From: Flavobacteriaceae bacterium
Lineage (GTDB): Bacteria > Bacteroidota > Bacteroidia > Flavobacteriales > Flavobacteriaceae
Assembly (NCBI GenBank): GCA_018623195.1
Contig: JAAZVY010000002.1
Coordinates: 20,446 to 84,445 of the forward strand
Direction of reading: 5' to 3'
Length of the DNA stretch: 64,000 bases
Part shown: positions 43,800 to 53,113 of the stretch, one piece after another
How the letters are laid out: each line of letters starts with the position of its first letter
Position numbering within the stretch: the stretch's first letter is position 1
Translations under genes and position numbers: made by a program
The notes under the pieces: model-generated
The model's database searches: none
The model's input: the letters and a program-made list of their open reading frames with translations, nothing else
What the model was told of the DNA's origin: nothing

Positions 43800-45062
43800 A
43801 TGCGATTTTTATTTAAAAGCGATACATGGCAAGAAATATTCAGCTCGATTAGCAAGAATCGAGTAAGAACACTCTTAACCGTTATTGGGGTGCTTTGGGG
43901 AATCTTCGTCTATATTGCAATGTCTGGTGCTGCCAAAGGTTTAGATAATGGTTTTGAAAGACAATTTGAGACGGTTGCAATGAATTCGCTGTTTGCTTGG
44001 TCCCAGTCTACGAGCAAACCTTATAAAGGTTTTCGAACTGGTCGAAGAATTCAACTTCGATTAGGAGATATTGATGTTTTAAAGAAAAGAATTCCAGAAA
44101 TTCAGTACATCGCGCCACGAAATGCTACCGGTGTTTTTGGTGGAAGTCCTGCCTTGACGGTTAGAGGTCAGAAATCGGGTAGTTATAACGTGTACGGAGA
44201 CTTCCCGGTATACACTAAGATTGCAACAAAGAAAATTTACGATGGCGGAAGGTTCATCAATGAAATGGATATTGAAGAGTCTCGCAGAGTTTGTGTTATT
44301 GGAGAAAGAACTAAAACCGAACTTTTTGAAGATGAAGAGGAGGCAATAGGATCCTTTATTCGAATTAACGACATCTATTTTAGAGTGGTCGGTGTGCACA
44401 AGTTTGTTCCTGGTGGAGGTTTTGAATCAGATAGCGATATTTTTATCCCTTTTACCACCTTCAATAAACTCTACAATAAAGGGGATGACGTAGACTTTAT
44501 GAGCATCGCAGCCTTTGACGATGCAGATATCGTGAAAGTCGAAGAGGATGTTAAGACGGTATTAAAGTCGATTCACAACGTTGACCCAACCGATGATCGC
44601 GCTTTTGGTTCATTTAATCTTGGGGAGATTTTTGGTCAAATTCGCGGATTTGCGAACGGTTTAACCTTTTTATCTCTAATTATTGGAGCTGCAACTATTC
44701 TTGCCGGTGTTATCGGAATTGGTAATATCCTGCTGATCTCGGTTAAAGAGCGAACGAAAGAACTTGGAGTTAGAAGAGCACTTGGAGCCACTCCGGCTGA
44801 GGTGAGAAATTTGATTTTACTGGAGTCCGTTTTCTTGACCCTCGTATCCGGCTTACTAGGCATCATTTTAGGTGCTGCAACGCTGAACTTAGTTAATAAT
44901 TTAACCGAAGGGAGTGATTTCCCTTATACGAATCCGACAGTTCCAATACCCTATGTGGTTGGAGCACTTGCTTTAATGGTCATTCTTGGTACACTTATTG
45001 GACTAATTCCTGCGCAGAGAGCGGTAAGTATAAAACCAATTGATGCGCTAAGAGAAGAATAA
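43800..45062 (+). CDS. MacB-type ABC permease, second copy
   Basis: This 420-residue paralogue of the preceding permease has the same topology: N-terminal helix, periplasmic domain with RGQKSGSYNVYGDFPVYT, then three FtsX-type helices with SVKERTKELGVRRALGATPA. Both copies begin with a similar motif (DTWQEIF/DTWKEIF), so they come from a gene duplication. It is expected to pair with the first copy. It is followed 38 bases later by the adaptor gene. Confidence 0.93.
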   Translation: MRFLFKSDTWQEIFSSISKNRVRTLLTVIGVLWGIFVYIAMSGAAKGLDNGFERQFETVAMNSLFAWSQSTSKPYKGFRTGRRIQLRLGDIDVLKKRIPEIQYIAPRNATGVFGGSPALTVRGQKSGSYNVYGDFPVYTKIATKKIYDGGRFINEMDIEESRRVCVIGERTKTELFEDEEEAIGSFIRINDIYFRVVGVHKFVPGGGFESDSDIFIPFTTFNKLYNKGDDVDFMSIAAFDDADIVKVEEDVKTVLKSIHNVDPTDDRAFGSFNLGEIFGQIRGFANGLTFLSLIIGAATILAGVIGIGNILLISVKERTKELGVRRALGATPAEVRNLILLESVFLTLVSGLLGIILGAATLNLVNNLTEGSDFPYTNPTVPIPYVVGALALMVILGTLIGLIPAQRAVSIKPIDALREE

Positions 45063-45100
45063 TTTAATCAATACTATTACTATATAATTAAATACCTATC

Positions 45101-46234
45101 ATGAAAAACGTAGTTAAATGGAGTGTAATTGCTGTGCTTACCTTAGGTGGTCTTTGGGCAGCCGCATTCTTTGTAAAATCGAATAGCAAGGGTGCAATTA
45201 CTTATGAGTCTTTCCAGCCTTTTTACGGTGATATCGAACAAAAGACCGTAGCGACTGGTACCGTAGTTCCTGAGGATGAAGTTGAGATCAAGCCTCAGAT
45301 TCAAGGAATTATCGATGAGCTCGTCAAAAAAGAAGGAGACTTTGTTCAGGTTGGTGATTTAATTGCTGTGATCAAGGTGGTTCCAAATGAGCAATCTCTT
45401 TTTGCTGCTCAAGGACGTGTAAAAAATGCAGAATTACGATTGAACAATGCTAAGCTTGAGTTTGAAAGAAACGAGGCTCTTTTTGAGCGCGGTGTTATTT
45501 CGAATCAAGATTACAATAATCTGAAACTAGCTTTTGATCAAGCAACCCAAGATTTAAAAAATGCAGAGGCCGATTACCAGATTATTAAAGAAGGTTCTGT
45601 AGGAGGCTCTTCTTCTGCAAATACCAATATTAGAGCGACTACTACTGGTACTATTCTTGAAATTCCAGTTGAAAAGGGGGATCAGGTTATTCAATCGAAC
45701 TCGTTTAACGCTGGTACTACGATTGCCACTGTAGCTGACTTAACCAAAATGGTTTTTGAAGGTAAAGTGGATGAAGGAGAGGTAGGTAAGCTTAAAGTTG
45801 GTATGCCTTTAAAGGTCAGTCTTGGTGCCATTGTTGATAAAGAATTCGATGCTAGACTTCGATTTATTGCTCCAAAAGGACAAGAGGAGTCTGGTGCGGT
45901 TAAATTTAAGATTGAAGGAGATGTAGTCATTGAAGATGATTTTACCGTTAGAGCGGGATACAGTGCAAACGCATCTTTAATCTTAGAAAGAAAGGAGAAT
46001 ATCCTAGTTTTACCTGAAGCACTTTTACAGTTTGATAAGGCAACGGATTTACCTTATGTTGAGGTAGAGGTTGGGGAGCAAAAATTCGAAAGAAGAGATA
46101 TTACCATCGGAATTTCGGATGGAATTAACGTAGAGATCCTTGACGGATTAACTGCAGATGATAAGGTAAAACAGTGGAACAAGACTGAGCCAATAAAGAT
46201 TGAGAAGGAAGATGCTCCAGAACGTGGAGTGTAA
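45101..46234 (+). CDS. Periplasmic adaptor (MacA/HlyD-type membrane fusion protein)
   Basis: This 377-residue protein has an N-terminal anchor helix (about 7-25), a biotinyl-lipoyl domain split by an alpha-hairpin (KPQIQGIIDELVKKEGDFVQ; hairpin about 100-160) and a beta-barrel with VADLTKMVFEGKVDEGEVGK. It links the MacB permeases to TolC across the periplasm. The gene sits between the permeases and tolC in the standard order. Confidence 0.93.
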   Translation: MKNVVKWSVIAVLTLGGLWAAAFFVKSNSKGAITYESFQPFYGDIEQKTVATGTVVPEDEVEIKPQIQGIIDELVKKEGDFVQVGDLIAVIKVVPNEQSLFAAQGRVKNAELRLNNAKLEFERNEALFERGVISNQDYNNLKLAFDQATQDLKNAEADYQIIKEGSVGGSSSANTNIRATTTGTILEIPVEKGDQVIQSNSFNAGTTIATVADLTKMVFEGKVDEGEVGKLKVGMPLKVSLGAIVDKEFDARLRFIAPKGQEESGAVKFKIEGDVVIEDDFTVRAGYSANASLILERKENILVLPEALLQFDKATDLPYVEVEVGEQKFERRDITIGISDGINVEILDGLTADDKVKQWNKTEPIKIEKEDAPERGV

Positions 46235-46264
46235 CAAGTACTTCTTAATTCTAAACTACAACCT

Positions 46265-47644
46265 ATGAGATCATATTTATTACTTTTTTTAACGGTTTTC
46301 AGTATTGGAGCATCTGCTCAGGTGAAGAAGATGTCTTTGGCTGAATGCGTAGAATATGCCCTAGAAAACAATATTACAGTTGCACAGTTTGAGTTAGACC
46401 TAGAATCGGCTGAACTAGGAAATTTGGATGCCCTAGGTCAATTTCTACCACGATTGAATGGTTCGCTTTCTGTGAACGAGAGTAAAGGTTTAATTCTTGA
46501 CCCACAAACTCAAACGAATGTAGCCGGTAATATTTTATCGGGGAGTATTAGCCTTTCAGCAGGATACACCATTTTTGATGGTCTTCGTAATATTAAAAGA
46601 GCGCAGAGAGCTCAAATCAATACGATTGCTAATCAGTATCGCCTAGCTAATCTTCAAGATGATATTCGTTTAAGAGTAGCTAATGCCTATTTAAGTGTAA
46701 TATCATCGAAGGAGTCGCTCCGCGTTGCTGAAGCTCAATATGCGGTTACTGAGCAGGATCTAAAAAGAACGAAAGAACTAGTAGGTTTAGGAGTAGTGCC
46801 ACAGGGTGATCTTTTAGAGATTGAGGCTACTGCTGCGAATCAAGAACAAGCTATTGTAAATGCTGAGGCTCGTGTTATTCTTTCGAGAATTACGCTAGCA
46901 CAGCTTCTACAAATTACCGACTATGAAAACTTTGATATTGCAGATGAATCGTTTGAGGTTCCGAGTTCAGATATTTTAGATAAGACTCCCCGTCAAATTT
47001 TCAATAAAGCTTTGAGTTTTAGAAATGATATTAAATTATCAGAGGCGAATGTTTCATTGTCTGAACAAGACTTAGCAATTGCCAAAGGCGCTGCACTACC
47101 TACGCTAAACGCCTTCTTAAACTACAACACCTTTGCCAGTGATCGTTTCACGATTCAGGCTAATCCGAATGAAGATCCTAACGACCCTACGGATGATTTC
47201 AATTTAGTAAGGCCCGATTTTGTCGCTCAGTTAGAGGCCAATGATGGAATCTCTTTTGGGATGTCGATGAATATTCCGATTTTCAACGGATTCTCAACAA
47301 ATAACAGCATTAAACGTGCTGAAATCGGAGTAAGAAGATCAAAGCTCCAATTCGAGCAGGCAAAACTAGATCTTGAAAACGCAGTGAATCAAGCCTATAA
47401 CGATGTGAAGACTTTTGCTAAGGCTTATGAGGCGGCACAAAAGACCCTAGAAGCTAGAAAATTGGCCTACCAATATGCAAAAGAGCGTTTTGATGTCGGT
47501 CTTATGAACTCTTTCAACTTTAGTCAAGCTCAGGCGCGTTTAGATAATGCTGAGGCAAGTGTGATTCGTACTAAGTATGACTATATCTTTCGATTAAAGA
47601 TTTTAGAATTCTACTTCGGCATTCCGATTACTGTACTTCAATAA
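46265..47644 (+). CDS. TolC-family outer-membrane efflux protein
   Basis: This 459-residue protein has a signal peptide (about 1-18, ending ASAQ) and two OEP repeats of long helices with the strand regions of the barrel between. LSLAECVEYALENNITVAQ-like starts (here MSLAECVEYALENNITVA) and RAQINTIANQYRLANLQDD are typical. It provides the outer-membrane channel for the exporter encoded upstream. tsaB follows 24 bases later with its own promoter. Confidence 0.94.
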   Translation: MRSYLLLFLTVFSIGASAQVKKMSLAECVEYALENNITVAQFELDLESAELGNLDALGQFLPRLNGSLSVNESKGLILDPQTQTNVAGNILSGSISLSAGYTIFDGLRNIKRAQRAQINTIANQYRLANLQDDIRLRVANAYLSVISSKESLRVAEAQYAVTEQDLKRTKELVGLGVVPQGDLLEIEATAANQEQAIVNAEARVILSRITLAQLLQITDYENFDIADESFEVPSSDILDKTPRQIFNKALSFRNDIKLSEANVSLSEQDLAIAKGAALPTLNAFLNYNTFASDRFTIQANPNEDPNDPTDDFNLVRPDFVAQLEANDGISFGMSMNIPIFNGFSTNNSIKRAEIGVRRSKLQFEQAKLDLENAVNQAYNDVKTFAKAYEAAQKTLEARKLAYQYAKERFDVGLMNSFNFSQAQARLDNAEASVIRTKYDYIFRLKILEFYFGIPITVLQ

Positions 47645-47656
47645 GAGCAAGCCTAC

Positions 47657-47664
47657 TATCTTTG
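47657..47664 (+). promoter_or_regulatory. -7 element of tsaB
   Basis: TATCTTTG ends 4 bases before the tsaB ATG, so the transcript is likely leaderless or nearly so. No clear TTTG is visible at -33. Confidence 0.5.
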
Positions 47665-47668
47665 CCTT

Positions 47669-48373
47669 ATGGCTTGCATTATTGTATTTGATACATCAAC
47701 TAAAGCATGCTCGGTTTCTCTTTACAGAGACTCCGAGCTTTTAGCTTCATGGCATAAGGTGTCAGAGGGCTATACGCATGCTGAAGAACTTCATCTCAGA
47801 ATTTCGGAGATCATGCAAAAGGCTCAAGTGAAATTCAGTCAACTAGATGCCGTGGCGGTAGGTAAAGGACCTGGCTCATATACAGGATTAAGAATTGGAG
47901 TATCTTCTGCCAAAGGCCTAGCTTATGGTCTTGACATTCCTCTGATTTCAATCGAGAGTCTAGATTTAATCGTTGCGGATGTAGATACTCCAAATCAATC
48001 GATTGTTATCCCTATGATTGATGCTAGGCGTTTAGAAGCTTATGCGAAAGTTTTTATTCGAAAAGAAAATGAATTCGTCGAGTTAGAATCAACGACCAAT
48101 ATTATTCTTGACAGTGAAGCTTTTAAATCGCTTTTAGAAAGATATACTGATCTTTCAATACACTTTGTGGGTGATGCAGCGGTCAAAACAAGAGAATTTT
48201 TAATCTCTCATGAGCGTATCAATCAATTCACTTTTTCTCCAGAGGGTTATCCGGATACCCGATCGATTGGGCCTATACTTGAAGATTTATTCAAACAAAA
48301 AAGGTTCGAAAATGTAATCACCTTCGAACCCTTTTATTTGAAAGATTTTATGCTTACACCAAAGCGTGGGTAA
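47669..48373 (+). CDS. tsaB: tRNA threonylcarbamoyladenosine synthesis protein TsaB
   Basis: This 234-residue protein of the ASKHA fold has IIVFDTSTKACSVSL at the N-terminus, KGPGSYTGLRIGVSSAKGLA (about 65-84) and PMIDARRLEAYAKVF, all family hallmarks. TsaB is a catalytically dead partner of TsaD in making t6A in tRNA. The gene directly abuts the convergent mscS-like gene (no gap), and its 3' coding part contains a terminator hairpin. Confidence 0.95.
   Translation: MACIIVFDTSTKACSVSLYRDSELLASWHKVSEGYTHAEELHLRISEIMQKAQVKFSQLDAVAVGKGPGSYTGLRIGVSSAKGLAYGLDIPLISIESLDLIVADVDTPNQSIVIPMIDARRLEAYAKVFIRKENEFVELESTTNIILDSEAFKSLLERYTDLSIHFVGDAAVKTREFLISHERINQFTFSPEGYPDTRSIGPILEDLFKQKRFENVITFEPFYLKDFMLTPKRG
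48297..48340. terminator. Bidirectional terminator embedded in the 3' end of tsaB
   Basis: GGTTCGAA (48303-48310) and TTCGAACC (48323-48330) form an 8-bp stem with a 12-base loop. On the minus strand it is followed by TTTTTTG, a good T tract for the nfuA-DUF255-mscS operon. On the plus strand by CTTTTATTTG, weaker but usable for tsaB. It lies entirely within tsaB codons. Confidence 0.7.
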
Positions 48374-49207
48374 TTATTTCTGTGAGACCATCACACGATG
48401 TGGGAATGGTATTTCGATTCCTTCTCGATCGAAGGCCGCTTTGATATTTTCAATCATTTTGAATTTAGTTGGCCAAAAAGTCTCTGTAGTTGTCCAATAA
48501 CGTATCGAAAGATTCACTGAACTATCTGCAAGCTCTGTCACAACCACCATTGCTTCTTTACCCTCCTCTGTTAGGATATTTTCATCCGCTGCACACAATT
48601 CGAGAATAAGATCTTTTGCTTTCTGGATGCTGCTATCATAACTGATTCCAATCACTAGATTTTCTCTCCGAAAACCTTCAGAACTATAGTTGGTGATTTT
48701 ATCATTAGAAAGGTTTCCGTTTGGAATGATTACCTCTTGATTTCCAAAGGTGACGAGTTTGGTGTTAAAAACTGTGATCTGTTTAACGGTGCCCTCACTG
48801 CCTTGGGCTGAAATAAAATCTCCCACTTTAAATGGCTTGAAGATTAGAATAAGGATTCCACCAGCAAAATTGGATAGTGATCCTTGAAGAGCTAATCCCA
48901 ATGCAAGACCGGCTGCACCTAGCATCGCTATGAGTGACGAGGTTTCTACTCCAACTTGAGTAATAACCATCACAAAAAGGAGGACCTTTAAACCATTATT
49001 AATAAAGTCCTCTAAAAAGGTTTCAAGGGTGCGATCGTAATCTTTTCTTTCAAAGAATTTAGCTACACCGATGTTGATGAGTTTGATTACCCACCATCCT
49101 ACAAAACCTAGGATTAGGGCAGATACTAAATTTGGGAAAATCTCCCATAGCAAATTGATCAGCTCTTTAATGTGCTCTTCGTAATTTTTAATGGTTTGTT
49201 CGATCAT
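48374..49207 (-). CDS. Small-conductance mechanosensitive channel (MscS family)
   Basis: This 277-residue protein has three N-terminal helices, of which the third is the pore helix (LGAAGLALGLALQGSLSNFA, with the Gly/Ala spacing typical of MscS). The beta domain with PFKVGDFISAQGSEGTVKQI follows, then VIIPNGNLSNDKITNYS. It protects against hypo-osmotic shock. Its ATG overlaps the stop of the DUF255 gene upstream by 4 bases. Confidence 0.95.
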   Translation of the reverse strand: MIEQTIKNYEEHIKELINLLWEIFPNLVSALILGFVGWWVIKLINIGVAKFFERKDYDRTLETFLEDFINNGLKVLLFVMVITQVGVETSSLIAMLGAAGLALGLALQGSLSNFAGGILILIFKPFKVGDFISAQGSEGTVKQITVFNTKLVTFGNQEVIIPNGNLSNDKITNYSSEGFRRENLVIGISYDSSIQKAKDLILELCAADENILTEEGKEAMVVVTELADSSVNLSIRYWTTTETFWPTKFKMIENIKAAFDREGIEIPFPHRVMVSQK

Positions 49208-51246
49208 AATGATGCATTTATCGGTTTGTAGTTCTTAGGATCTGTGATCGGTAATGAACAACTTCCTTCTACACATGTAAAGATAGAGGTTTGTTCTTCT
49301 GAATAACGATTTCTGAACAGATCAAGATTCGAATTGTTTTCGCTCGCGGCGATGATTCGATTAGAAACCCATGTTGAATCTAACTGGTCTGACCACTTAA
49401 AAGCCTTTTTGCCACTTATTATAGTTACCTCAAAGGGGTTTTCTAGTAATAGGGATAGGCGAAGCCAATTCGAATGGTTCTTGGGGAATTGATTCACGCG
49501 ATCTCTCATTTGAGAAAGCATCGCTTGTGCCCTGGTCTTCAGATCTTCACCAAATCCTAATTGATAGAGTTTATAGAAATTAATGGCCATCACTGAATTA
49601 GATGCGCTTACAACATTGTCCTCTGTTTCTATACTTCGTCGTATGAGTTCTCGGCTATTCGCTGAGGTATAGTAAAACAGGGCGTCTTCAGAACTAAATT
49701 TTTCAATCACATACGACTTCAACTTTACGGCTGCCGTTAAGTAATTTTCATTGAAGCATAATTCATACCCTTCAATGAGTGCCGCTACGGCAAACGCGTA
49801 ATCTTCTAGTACTCCGTCAAGTGTAGCTCGCTTGCCCGTATGGTTTCTTAAAAGACTGCCGTCCGCACCAATGCGGTTATATACAAAATCAACAGCCTTG
49901 ATTGCGGTTTCTTTTATCGACGGATGCTCTCTGAGTGCAAATCGGTAGGCTCTACTGAGGCCTATAGCCATCATAGCCGTATTACTCAGCAATATTTTGT
50001 GATCTCGAAGGGGAAGGGATCTACTTTTTCTAACCTCTTTCAATCGCTGAATGGCTTGTTCTAGTTGCATTGAAACCTCTAATTCATCGATTCCTAGCTT
50101 AGCGGCAAGGTCTGAATTGCTTGAAGTTCGGATGAGAACATAGTTGCCTTTTTCCCAGTAACCATAGTCGTTGATGTTGTAGGCTAAAGAAAACAATTCG
50201 TAATTACTTCCAAGTTGTTGTTGTAGTTCATCCTTGGTGAAAACGTAATAGGCTCCTTCTTCAAGGATTCCTTCGGCATTTAGGGAGTCTGCATCGTATG
50301 CGGTGAAACATCCGCCAGTATCTGGATCAATAAAATGGGATCGGATGAATGCGGCTGTTTTTGCTGCGATTTCTTTAAAGAAAGGCTCCTTAAAATATTG
50401 GTATGATTCAGCGTAAAGTCCTAATAATTGTGCGTTGTCATAGGCCATTTTTTCAAAGTGAGGAATGTGCCATCGATCATCAACACTGTATCTTGAGAAT
50501 CCACCGTCGATAGGGTCAAAAATACCTCCGTACCCCATCCTAAGAAGACTCGTTTTAATGAGTTCGTGTGTCTCTGCATTAGGCTTTAGACTCACGCAAT
50601 GCAACAGATACTCGAGCGTATTGGGCATCATGAATTTTGGAGCGCCTTTGAATCCGCCATAAATCGGATCTAGGGCTTCTAGATAGGTCTTTATGGCAAT
50701 GGAATGGTCAATAGCCTCAGGACTACTAGACTCAGAAACAATTTCAGTCATTCCTTTTAATCCTCGAGACAGTGAGGCTGCGTATTCTAGAACTCGTTCG
50801 ACATCTTCGATGTAAATAGAAACGAGTTGATTCAGAGAGGCGAGAAATCGTTCTTTGGGAAGATAGGTGGCTCCCCAAAAGGGCCTCCCGTCGGGTAGAC
50901 AGATAACGTTGAGTGGCCATCCTCCTGACCCAGTCATGAGTTGAAGTGCATCCATGTATATTTGATCGACGTCAGGCCTCTCTTCGCGATCCACTTTGAT
51001 GGAGATAAAATGTTGTTTTAGAAAATCGGCTACTTCTTGGTCTTCAAAGCATTCTGATTCCATCACATGGCACCAGTGGCAGGCAGAATAACCAATGCTT
51101 ATGAACAACAGCTTTCGTTCTTTTCTGGCTCTGTCAAGAATTTCTTGGTTGAAGGGCTTCCAGTCTACTGGGTTGTAAGCGTGTTGCAAGAGGTATGGTG
51201 AACTCTCATGCTGTAAATCATTGGCTTTATTTGAATCACTAGCCAT
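49204..51246 (-). CDS. Thioredoxin-domain protein of the DUF255/YyaL family
   Basis: This 680-residue protein has an N-terminal DUF255 thioredoxin-like domain (about 8-170) with SPYLLQHAYNPVDW and the CHWC site (C56, C59) in GYSACHWCHVMES. The C-terminal (alpha/alpha)6 barrel resembles N-acylglucosamine epimerases and glycosidases (KGAPKFMMPNTLEYLL). It is a homologue of human SPATA20. The biochemical role is unknown. It overlaps nfuA by 8 bases upstream and the mscS-like gene by 4 bases downstream, so the three form one operon. Confidence 0.93.
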   Translation of the reverse strand: MASDSNKANDLQHESSPYLLQHAYNPVDWKPFNQEILDRARKERKLLFISIGYSACHWCHVMESECFEDQEVADFLKQHFISIKVDREERPDVDQIYMDALQLMTGSGGWPLNVICLPDGRPFWGATYLPKERFLASLNQLVSIYIEDVERVLEYAASLSRGLKGMTEIVSESSSPEAIDHSIAIKTYLEALDPIYGGFKGAPKFMMPNTLEYLLHCVSLKPNAETHELIKTSLLRMGYGGIFDPIDGGFSRYSVDDRWHIPHFEKMAYDNAQLLGLYAESYQYFKEPFFKEIAAKTAAFIRSHFIDPDTGGCFTAYDADSLNAEGILEEGAYYVFTKDELQQQLGSNYELFSLAYNINDYGYWEKGNYVLIRTSSNSDLAAKLGIDELEVSMQLEQAIQRLKEVRKSRSLPLRDHKILLSNTAMMAIGLSRAYRFALREHPSIKETAIKAVDFVYNRIGADGSLLRNHTGKRATLDGVLEDYAFAVAALIEGYELCFNENYLTAAVKLKSYVIEKFSSEDALFYYTSANSRELIRRSIETEDNVVSASNSVMAINFYKLYQLGFGEDLKTRAQAMLSQMRDRVNQFPKNHSNWLRLSLLLENPFEVTIISGKKAFKWSDQLDSTWVSNRIIAASENNSNLDLFRNRYSEEQTSIFTCVEGSCSLPITDPKNYKPINASL

Positions 51247-52159
51247 TTACTGCGATTACTTGTCCGACCTGATCGCCAAGCATGTTTTGTAGCATGGTTT
51301 CAATACCATTTTTTAAGGTAAAAGTAGAAGAAGGACATCCGCTACAAGCTCCCTGCAGAACAACGTGTACCGCTTTGGTATCTGCATCAAATTTCTCGAA
51401 GGCGATATTTCCCCCATCTGCTGCTACAGCAGGTTTTACATACTCCTCGAGGATAGATACGATTTTAGCTTCGATACTCCCTTCTTCGAAGTTTGCCAAA
51501 GGGGCAGGAGCAGGCGCTTCTTTCGTTGGGGTACCTTCGGTTGGTTTTTTACTTGCAACCTTTTGAGTAATGACCGCTTCTTGGTCACTTGCCATGAAGT
51601 CTCTGATCAGTTCTCTTAGTTCTACGGTGATTTCATCCCAGTTTCCAATATCGTATTTGGTTACTGAAACATAATTCTCATCCATAAACACTTGTTTCAC
51701 ATAAGGCTTTTGAAAAAGTGCAGTGGCAAGGGGAGCATCTTTAGCTTCGTCGATATTTTTAAATTCATACAGCGCTGGTACAATAGGTTTATTCGCGACA
51801 AACTTCATCACTCCAGGGTTAGGAGTAGCTTCGGCATAAACCGTAATGGCCTGGGGACCGCCGGTGGTGGTTTCGTGCACTACAGGCTCACCTTCATTGA
51901 GGTAATCTACCAGCCGCTGAGCGACGGCGTCCTTAACATCATCCCACTCTACAATATCATAGCGCTGAATCGCCACAAAGTTACTTGCGATGTAAACCGT
52001 CTTCACAAAGGGTAATTGGAATAATTCATAGGCCAGTGGTGCATTTTTAGTGTCGTCAATGGAGGCGAATTCATAAGTGCCTTTAACTAAAAAGTGGTTG
52101 GCTTGAAACTTGAGAATTGAAGGGTGTTTCGTTGCTATTGTGGTGATGTTGTATTCCAT
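51239..52159 (-). CDS. NifU/Nfu-type iron-sulfur carrier with two N-terminal Nfu_N domains
   Basis: The ATG at 52159 gives 306 residues; an in-frame TTG at 52165 is less likely. Two tandem Nfu_N domains (about 1-90 and 105-195) are recognisable from the parallel stretches PFVKTVYIASNFVAIQRYDI and PYVKQVFMDENYVSVTKYDI. A Pro/Ala linker precedes the NifU C-terminal domain (about 225-306) with CSGC (C272, C275), which binds an iron-sulfur cluster for delivery to target proteins. It is the first gene of a three-gene minus-strand operon. Confidence 0.93.
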   Translation of the reverse strand: MEYNITTIATKHPSILKFQANHFLVKGTYEFASIDDTKNAPLAYELFQLPFVKTVYIASNFVAIQRYDIVEWDDVKDAVAQRLVDYLNEGEPVVHETTTGGPQAITVYAEATPNPGVMKFVANKPIVPALYEFKNIDEAKDAPLATALFQKPYVKQVFMDENYVSVTKYDIGNWDEITVELRELIRDFMASDQEAVITQKVASKKPTEGTPTKEAPAPAPLANFEEGSIEAKIVSILEEYVKPAVAADGGNIAFEKFDADTKAVHVVLQGACSGCPSSTFTLKNGIETMLQNMLGDQVGQVIAVNG

Positions 52160-52174
52160 TTTCAAAACTTTTTA

Positions 52175-52182
52175 CAAAAGTA
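52175..52182 (-). promoter_or_regulatory. -7 element of the nfu operon
   Basis: On the minus strand TACTTTTG (52182-52175) matches TAnnTTTG, 15 bases before the ATG at 52159. No clear -33 box. Confidence 0.4.
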
Positions 52183-52231
52183 CGAAGTGCTGAATTGTTA
52201 ACCTTGCCGTATTTTCGCTAAAATTTTTGAT

Positions 52232-53113
52232 ATGAAAGCAGCAGTTTTTCCGGGTCAAGGGGCTCAATTTGTAGGAATGGGTAAAGAGTTATACGAGCAA
52301 TCGGCTCTGGCTAAATCTTATTTTGAAAAGGCCAATGATATTCTTGGTTTCCGAATTACTGATGTAATGTTTGAAGGTGATGCTGAAGCATTAAAGCGAA
52401 CTGAGGTAACTCAACCTGCCATTTTTATTCATTCGGTGGTTGAAGCGTTGCTTGAAGGGGATTCTTTTAACCCTAGCATGGTTGCGGGCCACTCTTTAGG
52501 AGAGTTTTCGGCTCTTGTAGCTGCCGGCGTTTTAACCTTTGAGGACGGATTGAAATTGGTTGCTCAAAGAGCTCAGGCCATGCAAGAAGCTTGTAGTTTA
52601 CAAAAAGGGACCATGGCCGCTGTTTTGGGTCTTGAAGATGCTGTGGTTGAAGAAGTTTGTGACTCGATTGAAGGTGTGGTGGTTGCTGCCAATTACAACT
52701 GTCCTGGTCAATTGGTAATTTCGGGTGCTTACGAGGCTGTAGAGCATGCTTGTGAAAAGATGAAAGAAGCGGGAGCGAAGCGAGCGCTTATTTTGCCAGT
52801 AGGAGGTGCTTTTCATTCACCACTCATGGCTCCGGCGAAGGAAGCATTAGCATCAGCTATTGAAGCTACTACTTTTTCAAGTCCGAAGTGTCCAATCTAT
52901 CAAAATGTAAGTGCTACAGCAGTTACCGACAGCGAACTTTTAAAAGCCCAGTTGATCGCCCAATTAACGGCTCCGGTAAAATGGACGCAGAGTGTTCAGC
53001 AAATGATTGAAGATGGTGCTACTTCATTTACAGAATACGGACCAGGGAAGGTACTTCAAGGACTCATCAAAAAAATTGATCGTTCTGCTGAAGTTGCTAG
53101 TGCATCAGAATAA
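52232..53113 (+). CDS. fabD: Malonyl-CoA:ACP transacylase FabD
   Basis: This 293-residue acyltransferase loads malonyl groups on acyl carrier protein for fatty-acid synthesis. FPGQGAQFVGMG opens the protein, GHSLGEFSALVAAG carries the nucleophile S88, GGAFHSPLM the catalytic His and GPGKVLQGL the end signature. Length is standard. Its 3' end overlaps the convergent Nramp-like gene by 9 bases. AATTTTTG just before the ATG is a near-match to the -7 box. Confidence 0.96.
   Translation: MKAAVFPGQGAQFVGMGKELYEQSALAKSYFEKANDILGFRITDVMFEGDAEALKRTEVTQPAIFIHSVVEALLEGDSFNPSMVAGHSLGEFSALVAAGVLTFEDGLKLVAQRAQAMQEACSLQKGTMAAVLGLEDAVVEEVCDSIEGVVVAANYNCPGQLVISGAYEAVEHACEKMKEAGAKRALILPVGGAFHSPLMAPAKEALASAIEATTFSSPKCPIYQNVSATAVTDSELLKAQLIAQLTAPVKWTQSVQQMIEDGATSFTEYGPGKVLQGLIKKIDRSAEVASASE

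Noticed and set aside
42569-45062. Possible recent repeat formed by the two permease genes
   Set aside because: They are similar in protein layout but clearly diverged at the DNA level; an old duplication, not a repeat element.
51282-52015. Several plus-strand frames across the nfu gene
   Set aside because: Antisense shadows of a gene with conserved domains; their translations show no family pattern.
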